A program made the position numbers and the translations under genes. A stretch of 64,000 nt of DNA from Siniperca chuatsi (taxonomy: Eukaryota > Chordata > Actinopteri > Centrarchiformes > Sinipercidae): NCBI RefSeq assembly GCF_020085105.1, contig NC_058052.1, positions 22,015,733 to 22,079,732 of the forward strand, in the 5' to 3' direction. The notes beneath the pieces were generated by a model. It had not been told where the DNA came from. It made no database searches and saw nothing but the letters and a program-made list of their open reading frames with translations. Shown piece after piece: positions 23,180-32,879 of the stretch; positions within the stretch are counted from its first letter, which is position 1; each line of letters starts with the position of its first letter.

Positions 23180-23345
23180 AAAGGCACTCTTCTTGAAATG
23201 AGTTCACTACCAAAATACTTTCCAGTTCCTCAAAGTCACCAGAGTAAATGTGCCTTTTTTCAACCCACACCTATTAGCGATTATTTACCCCTTTTTGAAC
23301 CAAATCAGCTCTCCATCTTTCCAGTTGACACTTGACTGGAGATAA
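23180..23345. repeat. Second duplicated block upstream of vip, homologous to vip intron 1
   Basis: Sequence such as 'ttcactaccaaaatactttc' then 'agttcctcaaagtcaccaga' and 'gtaaatg' parallels 21147-21200 ('ttcacttccaaaatgctttc', 'atttcctccaaagtcaccag', 'agtaaattg'). The match continues with 'caacccacacctattagcga' versus 'agcccacgccttttagagat', and with the following 'aaatcagctct' versus 'agctgattcag' part at lower identity. So vip intron-1 DNA and DNA about 2 kb away, upstream of the promoter, are diverged copies. Confidence 0.65.
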
Positions 23346-24046
23346 GTTGTCACTGAAACATTAGTAGGCATACTTATTAAGAGTATAAAATGTGCAGTAA
23401 TCAGTCAGAAATATATTGCTGTTCATGTCACATTTTAAAAAATAAATATTAGTCAAATGACAAATAAAACAAATCATAAAGAATTGTTGATAAAACAGTC
23501 CAGCCTGTATAAATTTTTCCTAATTCGTTATATAGGGCAGAACAAAGGTCATCACCGGCTTATTGATCCCACTTTAAATGGCCCTGATTCTTGTCATAAA
23601 AATACATTTTTGTGCAATGTATAGGACAGAATGAGATATGTTTCCAAGAATAATTTTGAGCTATAAACATTTCCTTTTTTTATCTTATGCATTGTCCTGT
23701 CATGACACAAATACTTAATTCCACAACAATGTTATCAAAATCCTACTGCAGCCATTTATATCCATTTGTTTACATCCACAGAGGTAAGCTCTGAGCACCA
23801 CACACGGTGCTGAAGACTGAATAAAAACACAAGGATCTTGCAGATTAGCACTTTAGACAAATACAATAAAATTTTAGAGGGCGTTTGCAAAATACTGACA
23901 CTGTTTTCTATTTCAGGTTGTGCTTTTACAAAAGAACACCACCCAGGACTGAAGTGTTTCTGAATCAACCCACAGTGTCCCTGATGAGTCTGATTTGCTC
24001 TGCTGTAATGGAACAGTGAATTAGCCGTGACAATGGCTGGCGCCTC

Positions 24047-24087
24047 ATCCATCCATCCATCCATCCATCAAAACATCCATCCATCTA
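24047..24087. repeat. (CATC)n tetranucleotide repeat
   Basis: About six perfect 'catc' units are followed by an interrupted 'aaaacatccatccatct'. Confidence 0.9.
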
Positions 24088-25621
24088 AATGAGTGTGAAC
24101 CATTTAGCCAATATCACTGGAGAGAAAAAGATGATTGGCTTAGACATGACTTACAGAGAGACTACAGAGCTTCTGTAGGTGACAGAGTAGAGAGATGGAA
24201 AAAACATTATTAAACCACAAGAAAAGAGGTGACAGTGGTGTTAAACAAAACAGATAAACAGACAAATAGATTAACAGTTATCAACTTTAAATTTCATTAT
24301 ATTAAAATAGCCATGAAACGTGTAAGCACACAGGCAATAGTTGTAATATCTATATCTATATATAAAATGTTATTCCCATTATAGTAATCATTAGGTTTCA
24401 ACTGATTTCTTTTGTTGATATATTTAGACACAGATGGAGAATATTCCGTCCATATTTAATATCTCTTATGTCTTCTCTATGAGTGTAAATGGTATCCTAA
24501 GTTTTGTCCTCTTTCCAAGTCATCATTTTATGTGGTACCAGGTTTCAGCGGCACCTGGAAGTTGCTCGAAATCTTCTCTGACTCATTCTTTATTCCAAAA
24601 ACTTTGAACATTTTGTCTGAAAGTCTTTAACTTATCACACTTAGTATTTGCTTCATATTATATGTTATGTACTGTAATTAATATTGTCATTCATATTATA
24701 ATTCTACAACTGTGTTTTCTGTCAACTCTCTGTCTGTATGAATGAAATGTCTATTGCTTGTCTGTCCATTCTGGAAGAAGGATCCGTCCTCTGTAGCTGT
24801 TTCTCCCTTTTTTCCCCTTAAAGATCATTTTTGTGGAGTTTTTCCTTATCCAAACCAAGGATCTAACAATAGATGGTGTTGTATGTTGTACAGACTGCAA
24901 AAGCCTCTAAAGGAATATACTGTAGCTGACTTGACTATCGTGTGGGCACCAACGTGTCTGTACGCTGTGTTTATACCATCATGAGGCACAGCTCTCCACT
25001 GAAACCCCTAGCTCTACGACAAAAAGATACAGATTTTTGAGTGTTCAGTTGAGTTTAATTAAATTTGTGCTCACAGCAATTAAAATAATATTTGAAAAGT
25101 TCAAAAGTAATGTGAGATATATGATGGGATACATGAAAAAATAATTATTTTTATGAAAAATATGATTCATGTTTTCTTGCATTTGTGGTTGTGTAACTGA
25201 TGATGATCACAAATTTTATTTACCACTAAATCGTGACAACAGTGTCTCTGGCCTTCCCGGGTCTTTGATATCTCCTCCCAGTCAGCAGATGACCCCCCTC
25301 TCCTCCTCCTCCCTCTTCTTAACCATGATGGCACCATCTGAACCTTAATGTGATCAGTCCAGAGAGAAAGTAGATTACGCAGAAGTCCATGGGAGAAGGA
25401 GCTGGTCTAATTGACAGCAGTGATTGGAGACAGATCCCTGCAGGAAGAGGAAGCTGATGGAGGAAACATCAGCGTTATTATGTTGATGGAATGTACGTAA
25501 GAAAACGTTCCTATAGATGAGTAACAGGCCGCCTCACCTCTGTACGCGGGACTACACAGTCAACAAGAATGTAATGTCTTCTTTTTTTCTTACTATTCCC
25601 TACCAGTGATACCTTTACTAG

Positions 25622-25868
25622 CAGTGGTGGAGGAAGTATTTAGATCCTTTACTTAAGTAAACGTATGAACACCACACTGTAAAAATACAAGTAAAAGTCC
25701 TGTAGTGAAATTGTTACTTAAGTAAAAGTATGTAAGTATAACCAGGAAAATGTACTTAATGTACTTAAAAGTAAAAGTACTCAATGCAGAAAATGTGACT
25801 GTTATACTATCATATATACTATTATATAATATCATTAGATTATTATTACTCATGCATTAATGTAAAAG
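25622..25868. repeat. 'cagtggtggaggaagtattt' teleost element
   Basis: It starts at 'cagtggtggaggaagtattt' and then shows the diagnostic 'agatcctttacttaagtaaa', 'aatacaagtaaaagtcctg' and 'ttacttaagtaaaagtatgt' runs. It ends in an AT-rich tail with 'gattattattactcatgcat'. This is a common teleost non-autonomous element, probably hAT-like judged by the CAGTGGTGG start. The right end merges into the TAC-rich tract, so the terminus is unclear. Confidence 0.6.
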
Positions 25869-25889
25869 TTGTTTGGTTTGTAAAAATTC

Positions 25890-26410
25890 TGAAAATACTA
25901 CTGCTACCACTGCTAGTAGTAGATTTACTATTTCTACTATTATTACTACCTTTTTACTAACACCAATACCACTACTACTTCTAACATTACAAACTACAAC
26001 TATTACCCTACTACTAAAACAACTACTACGTTAACTACTACAACAACTATGCTGCTAGTTTTACCAGCCAGCGATGCTGCCTCTGCTATAACTAGCAATA
26101 CTCTTACTAATGTTACTACCATCGTTAATACTGCTACTGCTACTAATACTACCAGTAATACAAGTTTTACTACTACTGGTACCAATACTTTTTACTAGTA
26201 CTACTTATAGTTCTACTTGTACTTCATGTAATCATTTTTCTACAAAGCCCTACACTGATTCTACTACTACCACTTCTATTATTACCACAATAATTTTATC
26301 TAACATTAATAACAATAACTTAATATTAATATTACAAATACCACCACAACCCTGATCACTACTACAGCTATTACTACTACTGTTGTACCTACTACTATTA
26401 CTGATGTATC
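25890..26410. repeat. Degenerate TAC/ACT trinucleotide tract
   Basis: For about 500 bp, words such as 'actactgctaccactgctag', 'tactattattactacc', 'ctactaaaacaactactacg' and 'tactactactgttgtaccta' dominate. The 3-bp periodicity is broken by point changes but stays strong on one strand. Leucine/valine-rich ORFs on either strand here are artefacts of the repeat. Confidence 0.8.
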
Positions 26411-26684
26411 TTAAGGACACTGAAGACTTTACAGATGACTACAGACAAGTCATTTGTATTAAAAAATTACTATGTGGTGAAGATCACCAGTGGAATCTAC
26501 TTTTAGGTCCAAACGGTGGATGTCTTCATAATGAAACACTTTGCATCACGACTCTCTCACCAGCCAGTGTGTGGAGGGGAATCCCCTGGCTTGCTGAGTG
26601 CACCACATTATCCAATTAGCAAACCACAGAGAGACGACTCTGATGGCAGATTACTGCTGGCAGCCTGACGGGACTCACTGGGGT

Positions 26685-26687
<3 letters not shown>

Positions 26688-26714
<27 letters not shown>
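26688..26714. repeat. (GT)n microsatellite
   Basis: About 13 GT units, followed by purine-rich GATA/AGAG low-complexity sequence to about 26880. Confidence 0.95.
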
Positions 26715-26715
<1 letters not shown>

Positions 26716-28267
26716 GCAGGTGGAGATATGGAATAAAGATACTGAGATAAGATAGAGATAGATGATGATAGAAAGAGTGTGAAAGAGAGACTGTATCAAT
26801 TACAGAAAACCAAGGCAGAGACCAGACTGGTCTGGAGAGTGACTGAAAGAAAGACAGAGAGAGAGGAGAGAAAAACAGGATCTGAGGGATCAAAATGAAA
26901 TTAGAAAGAAAATGCAAGCGTATTATTTAAATTAAAGTTAATCTTGCAAATTTTTCAGGTCAAGCTAGCAAAAGGCTACAGTCACCAAACAGTAATACAG
27001 GCACAGAGCGAATTAATCAAATGTGTCATCCATTTGTTTTGTAGCACGACTGTTGAACTACAAAATATGAAAACTGGCCATCAGACAGTACCAAAGTTTA
27101 ACATTCGCAATTAAAATAAAATTACATTTTGGAAGAATTTTATTTAATTTTTTGTTCCTACCACAGTTAGAAACAATCATAGAGACATTTGTCTTTGCAG
27201 GCAGTTTAAAGTTATGTTGAATAGTAAAATTATTGCTTAGCTCAACTGCACTCCAACATAGGGAAGTACACGTTCTCAAAGGTTTAACATTTTGCTCTTG
27301 TTGGCCTTGTTGGCCAGCCGCTATACAAAGTAACTGAGCTGAGACAGGCTAAGATCTCTGTTTCACATGCCTTCAGAATGCATATGGAGCCATAAACATA
27401 GTATTATAGTGAAAGCCATGGCTGAAAACCAGACTACTGCTAAAGTTGCATGATCCACCTGTCCACGACTGACGTGAAATGTGCGAATACTTTGTACTGT
27501 ATGTGCATATTTGATATATAGTATGATGGCTGATACATGTAATGTGAACAGTGTAAACCACTAGCACTTCTTGAAAAGTTAACTCAAAATCTTATGGGTT
27601 TGTCTGCGAGTGAGATACTGCAAAAAGTTAAGTTAAGAGACAAATATCGAATATGCATCACTATGTGTTAGAGTATGAGTAACCTCTCTTCCAACCGGTG
27701 GAAGGAAGTGACCATCATACTAACAGTGTTTGTGCAGAGATGACAGTATCATGACATCCCTCCACAGACAAATGGCAGGCCTTTACACTCATCTGAAATG
27801 TCGTCATAGGTGCCAGTGTCAAACAGGTTTCCGTCTCCCATGTGGGAAGAAGACTCTTCTCCTCCTGGCTCAATGTGGATCCACCTGGGTTAGGTGATGG
27901 ATTGCCATCCACAACCAGAGGAGATTAGTCTGATAAATTATAGCTAAACTCCCCTGATGGCTAAACCTGGTTTACCGCAGCAAGAGACCGGCTGCATTCA
28001 GAGCTTAAAATGGAGACAAAAGGTCAACACAGCCCGATGAAATGTGGGAAATGAGCAGCATTAAGGCTGTAATGCAAAATGTTTACGACACAAATCGTGT
28101 GTACATTACTTTCTCCTTGATGAACTGGATTTTTGCATTTACTAGTCATATATGCCATTTTCACCATTTTAGCTACCAAACAAATTTGGCCAAGTAACAA
28201 CTGTGGTTAGGTTTTAGGCTTTGGTAGTTTTAGAAAAAAGTTAAGAAAAACACTAAAACAATTATGT

Positions 28268-28775
28268 CAAAGTCAAAAGAATATTTCACCATTTTGGGAA
28301 ATATGCTTATTTGCTTTCTTTTCAAGCATGAGCTGAGAAGATTGATATCAATCTCATGTTAAAGGTCCAGTATGTAACAGGAGGAGCTAGTATGTTTTCA
28401 TTAGTGTATAATCGCGTGAAAATAAGAATTGTTGTGTTTGCATTACCTTAGAATAAGCCGTATTTATCTACAGTGGGAGCTGGTCCCCTTTCACCGAGGT
28501 CGCCATGTTGTACCACCATGTTTCTACAGTAGTTCAGAAAGGACAAACCAAACACTGGCTCTAGATTGGTCTGTTTGCATTTTTCGCCGGTTTCGCGGCC
28601 ACCGTAGTTTCTCCTACATGCTTGGAATGGGAGGATGATCTGAGCTGAGCTGATCTGTATTCAAATGGTTGCAAACTGCAATTTCAATGCAGGATGTCCA
28701 GCATGGAACTGGAGTCAGGCTGTGGTTAGCCTAGCTTAGCATAGACTGGAAGCAGTGGGAAATAGCTAGCCTGGT
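28268..28775. mobile_element. Nested repeats: 'ttttgggaaata' element split by a second MITE
   Basis: The left part (about 28268-28362: 'accattttgggaaatatgct', 'agaagattgatatcaatctc') and the right part (about 28705-28775: 'gctgtggttagcctagctta', 'gaaatagctagcctggtttt') belong to the same family as 6490-6700. Between them sits a second teleost family starting 'ttaaaggtccagtatgtaac'. It contains 'agtgtataatcgcgtgaaaa', 'cgccatgttgtaccaccatg' and 'tagattggtctgtttgcatt', and runs to about 28690. The inner element therefore inserted into the older one. Confidence 0.65.
28362..28690. mobile_element. Inner MITE-like element, 'aaaggtccagtatgtaac' family
   Basis: This short non-coding element is recognised from its characteristic order: 'aaggtccagtatgtaa', 'tatgttttcattagtgtata', 'aaaataagaattgttgtgtt', 'accttagaataagcc', 'gccatgttg', 'agaaaggacaaaccaaacac', 'gaggatgatctgagctgagc'. 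The 69-codon ORF at 28429-28638 is this repeat translated, not a gene. The right terminus looks eroded. Confidence 0.6.
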
Positions 28776-29029
28776 TTTGTTTAACCTCTCTGAAGCTCAG
28801 TGACTAACATCTCATGCTGCTATCACGCAATATCAGCAGAATGTATACAATCCTCACAATAACTAATCCTTACATGCAATCCTGCCGGTGCTTTGGGGCA
28901 GGCCTGTGAGATTTCCACTGGTCAAGAGCATTCTGTTCATGGTTTCAGCATTTAGCTATATTTCGTTTCACACAAACACATCAACACACACAAAAAACTC
29001 ATCTTTTTTTACTACTTTCAGTTTCTCAC

Positions 29030-29064
29030 ACACACACACACACTCACACACACACACACACACA
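29030..29064. repeat. (CA)n microsatellite, interrupted
   Basis: Two CA runs are separated by a single 'ct' in 'cacacactcacacacac'. Confidence 0.9.
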
Positions 29065-29376
29065 GGCACATTCATCAGAGTCCAGGTCCCTGGAGGTTCC
29101 TCTAATGGAGGCCTTGTTTTTGGTGTGCGGCCTCCTGTACAGATCAATTAGACCACCAGAGCTCTTCATTGCATCCTAAATTAACTAAATACATAAATAC
29201 ATTTGGCCTGGATTTAGCCCCATGGCAGACATTACGTACAGCAATGCCATCCTGAGACTTTAATTAGCCCACCACATGCTCACACACACTACCCACGATG
29301 CACTCGGGTCTGGCTCTCATTAGGACCAATCAGATTACGCTGCTCTCCCTGTTCGGGAAAACGATGTAATCTGACA

Positions 29377-29432
<56 letters not shown>
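29377..29432. repeat. (CTAT)14 microsatellite
   Basis: Fourteen uninterrupted CTAT units are followed by 'gactgattt'. Confidence 0.95.
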
Positions 29433-29664
29433 GACTGATTTAAAAAACAAAAAATTAATTTTTTACTTTATCCAGTAAATTCTTTTGAGCATCATTCCCC
29501 ATGAGCATTTGCAAGGTGTCACCCGAAAGCTCTTTCTAGGGATGGAAAATATAATGTCGTCTAACCAGAGTAAAATCTTCATTCATACACACACCTTTTT
29601 CACTGCATACACAACATTTTAACTTGTCAAACACGTGCAAATAATAATGTAATAATGGCTGCAT

Positions 29665-29848
29665 TCTTATCTTAGCTTATATACTTATATCCACTTTGTA
29701 CTTAATTTATCTTACCTGTATTATAGTGTATTATATTTTGGTTTGCTTAGTACTTCTATTCCTGTGTGCATTGACGTGATAGTGAGCAGCTATAACGAAA
29801 GAGTTTCCCCTTCGGTATCAATAAAGTATTTCTGATTCTGATTCCATT
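29665..29848 (+). mobile_element. Non-LTR retrotransposon 3' end with (GATTCT) tail (copy 1)
   Basis: It ends 'caataaagtatttctgattc' then 'tgattc', a short GATTCT microsatellite tail. Upstream it contains 'gtgcattgacgtgatagtga', 'gcagctataacgaaagag' and 'tttccccttcggtatc'. The reverse complement occurs at 37262-37850 and 56462-56905. The tail and variable 5' truncation are typical of LINE 3' ends (L2-like is my best guess). Confidence 0.65.
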
Positions 29849-30109
29849 TAGGTGCCCTGCTACTGTGTATGCTGGGTCACCAGCACACCTGAATGTAACA
29901 GAGCCATCATTAATGCCATCAGCTGCAGCTGTGCCTTTCTGCTATGACATGTCAAAATGTCTCGAGAGAGGTCTTTTCACGGTCACAAACTATGGACTGC
30001 ATGTAATGTTACAATGTTACAAAAATCACTGAAGAAAGTTTTTCTTTCTTTTTTCTCTACAATACAGTAGTTCTGTATTGTGTAAGGACAATAAATCTGA
30101 ACCTTGAAC

Positions 30110-30320
30110 TTTCAAAGTACACAGGATTGGATAGAATATTAGAAGCAGCTTTCAATACAATGCACTTCAATATAACACAACCACTAAATACAGGCTTAAA
30201 AAAGTTAAACCAACACCTCTCTGATGCAGCAAAGTTAAGAGCTTCACAAAGGTAGGATGTGTTGTAGGGCTTCAGTACTGAATTGCAGTAGATTGTACAG
30301 GTGTCTCTGATGCATTTATA
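30110..30320. repeat. Relic related to the MITE at 44752-45203
   Basis: The right part 'actgaattgcagtagattgt' followed by 'acaggtgt' matches the right terminal region of the better-preserved element at 44752-45203 ('ttcaattgcaatagattgta'). The left end is not clear. Confidence 0.4.
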
Positions 30321-30920
30321 AACTGCATTTTTCACTTAGTGCCTGAGCAAGATCTGTGATGGACTGAAACATTGCAAACAATTAAAGTCACCATGGGAGC
30401 ATGATCTCTGCAGATTCTTCTTTCTCTGTTCACTTGGGGAATGTAAGCCATTTCTCTCTATGTATGAATGCTACCACCAGAGTGCGACTCTATCATCGTC
30501 CCTCCCTAGTCGGCTGCAGTGCATCACCACAGACAGTTGTTGCTCATGGATGCTTTAGCAGCACCACAGTAATGAAATCAGAGCGCCTGTTATGGCAGGA
30601 TGACCTCACCTCAAACAGCCAACCTGCCGCAGCTAAATGAGTATAATGAGGTGTCTGTCATGGTTGTAAGTTGTTGAGTTACAGTATTGCAAAGTTTATT
30701 TCCTTGTTTTGATGGAAAGGTAGCGTGAAAGAGAGCCAATTTTACACAATATCATATCCAATGATTACCAGAACATGTACTTTTCTAATGTATTTGCTGT
30801 TTTCTGATATTCAGACAGTCTGATAGTATCAGCAGATTACATTTCATACTGTGCTGTATTTGCAGTAACATTTCTGACTTTCATAACTTTATTTTGTGTT
30901 TTTTTTCCCCCTAAACAACA

Positions 30921-30992
30921 GAAGTTCTTGAGACTTGAACCCAAAATCTCCAGCACCAGAGGCTGATGCCTTATCAATTAGGCCACTAGGTC
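30921..30992 (-). pseudogene. tRNA-Arg-like pseudogene
   Basis: On the - strand the A box reads TGGCCTAATTGATAAGGCA and the B box GGTTCAAGTCT, both close to vertebrate tRNA-Arg (CCG/CCT family). The anticodon stem TCAGC/GCTGG and T stem TTGGG/CTCAA pair well. The acceptor stem (GACCTAG against GAACTTC) pairs at only about three of seven positions. The loop CTCTGGT would give anticodon CTG instead of an arginine anticodon. No SINE body follows. It is read as a dead tRNA copy; a divergent tRNA-derived SINE head is the alternative. Confidence 0.6.
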
Positions 30993-31039
30993 AGGTAGTA
31001 ATGAAAAATGCAGAATCCTCTGTGCACTAGATGTATCTA

Positions 31040-32870
31040 GGGAAGACTATTCAGTTTTTTTGTAATTCCAAGAAATGTATTTAGTGATCTTGACATAACA
31101 AGCTTATTTTCCGAAGATAACAAGTAAACACTTGTTATCTTGTTTTTTATGATCTTATCACAACAAATAATTACTTAGTGATCTGGACATATAGTAACAA
31201 GCGATCGAAGGACAGGAAAATAATTACACTAATGTCTTAAACTGATAGAAATCCCATGTTTTAAATTTTTAATTTCAAAAATGTTTTTGTCTGAAATCAA
31301 GATGTTGCACTCCTGCCAGAAATTGATGTCACCTTCAATCACCAAAATAATTTTTAAATACAGAGACTCAAAACAGAGGGTAGAGAAAAGAGAACAAGTG
31401 AGAGTCAGAGAGGGAATAATGAATGCAATATTGGGGAAAAATAATAACAATAATCAATCAATTTGAGTCAATTGTGAAGACACACTTTCACTTTTTGAGT
31501 TTTCTGTCTTTTCTCTTTAACATTTCCTTTCAGATTTAATAGATAAAGCATTCTCTCTCGTTATTTATCTCGTTCTCTCTCTGACACACACACACCACCC
31601 AGGGAGCTCCACTGATATTGTCTGGGAGAGTTAACTCACTCAGATCATACCGTGTTGTTGTGCAACATCCATCACATTCATCTGCACCCGTATGGCCCAG
31701 ACTCCTCATTTTCCACTCAGGCATAATTTTTCATGACCACCTTTTGCTGAATTTGATTTCTTAGATGCAGAAGGAGTTTCATGATACAGCACAGTATGCA
31801 GTCTGTCAACAATATGAAACTTTATACTACACCAGACATTCCTGTTGTACAGTAGATGACCTGATTATATTTTGGATAAACTTGTTGCATAGGATAAATA
31901 CACATATTAAGTAATTAGAGGAAGTTCATGTAGATATATTTTCTAATTAATTACTGTACTTGTTAATTATGGTAATGACCTAAATAGCACACTGTATTTT
32001 AGCAGAGCTAGCATTCTGCAAATAACTATTCACATAAAAGATTTTAAACAAATAAAAAAGTAAATGTAGGAGTAAAAATAAATGTAGAAGTAAAATAAAA
32101 TAAAAAACATCATCTAATATAAAAATTGAATGTAAAATAGTTAAATAATTGTTGTCTGAGTCTGAATCTTGGTGTGACTTTAAACAGACGCAGGTAATTA
32201 CTCACTACTTCCCCATATAAATATCAGCATATTTATTCTTAATTGGGGTGACAGTGATTCTCTCTGCAACATTTATTAATATCCTTCACATTTAACCATG
32301 TTATCAAGTCTGAAAGTCAAGTAAACTTCACTGTTTGAAATGTGTATTGTCTTTGTATTCATTCAGATCTCTTTTCAGGGGTCACATCATTTGATAGTTC
32401 ATATTCCTTTCATTTATTAAAATGAACCTTAATTCAGCATACTGTTTTACAAGCAGTTACTTAAGTTAGTGAGAAAAAGTAGTTCACACAAAATACAATG
32501 ACTGGAAAAAATATATCTGACCAGCTTGTTAACAGCATGACTGGTGTGTTAACTCCATAGATACATAGTGTTCCTCGGGCTATTGAAGATACCTTCAACT
32601 AATAGACAAGCTACTGATGCTGATCCTGACCTGTCACTTTTGTCCTCTCTGGAAGATGACAAAATGACATGTGAATCTCAGTGGTGGATTGCAAAAGTGA
32701 AATATTTCTACGAAGTCTTTTCAGCTCATAAATAAACAACATAACAAGTATAATAACCTGAAAAGGAAGCAAGAGCACTACTAGACTCCTGCTTTCTATT
32801 CAAGATATCATACTTGTTTTGTTGTATTTATATATTTATCAATACAATATGTTATATATATTTTAAAAAA
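31040..32870. other. AT-rich intergenic DNA, nothing recognised
   Basis: No gene-like frames, microsatellites of note or recognisable mobile elements are seen. The longest ORFs are under 75 codons and compositionally AT-driven. Confidence 0.5.
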
Positions 32871-32879
32871 AACAAAAAA

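Larger units (their letters stand above)
22010..25250. other. vip upstream flank without genes
   Basis: No protein-coding gene is recognised. The 127-codon - strand ORF at 22090-22473 is AT-rich, Leu/Ile-rich and unlike any family I know. The region holds the duplicated block at 23180-23345 and a (CATC)n tract at about 24047-24087. The rest appears unique and AT-rich. Confidence 0.55.

Noticed and set aside
26003..26355. Val/Leu-rich ORFs on both strands that look like membrane proteins
   Set aside because: Produced by the TAC/ACT trinucleotide tract; the periodic repeat is open in several frames.
27715..27912. Possible lone exon on the - strand (acidic peptide with GNLFDTGTYDDISDE in one frame)
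   Set aside because: It has a candidate CAG acceptor but no matching donor, partner exons or family I can name; not enough to call a gene.
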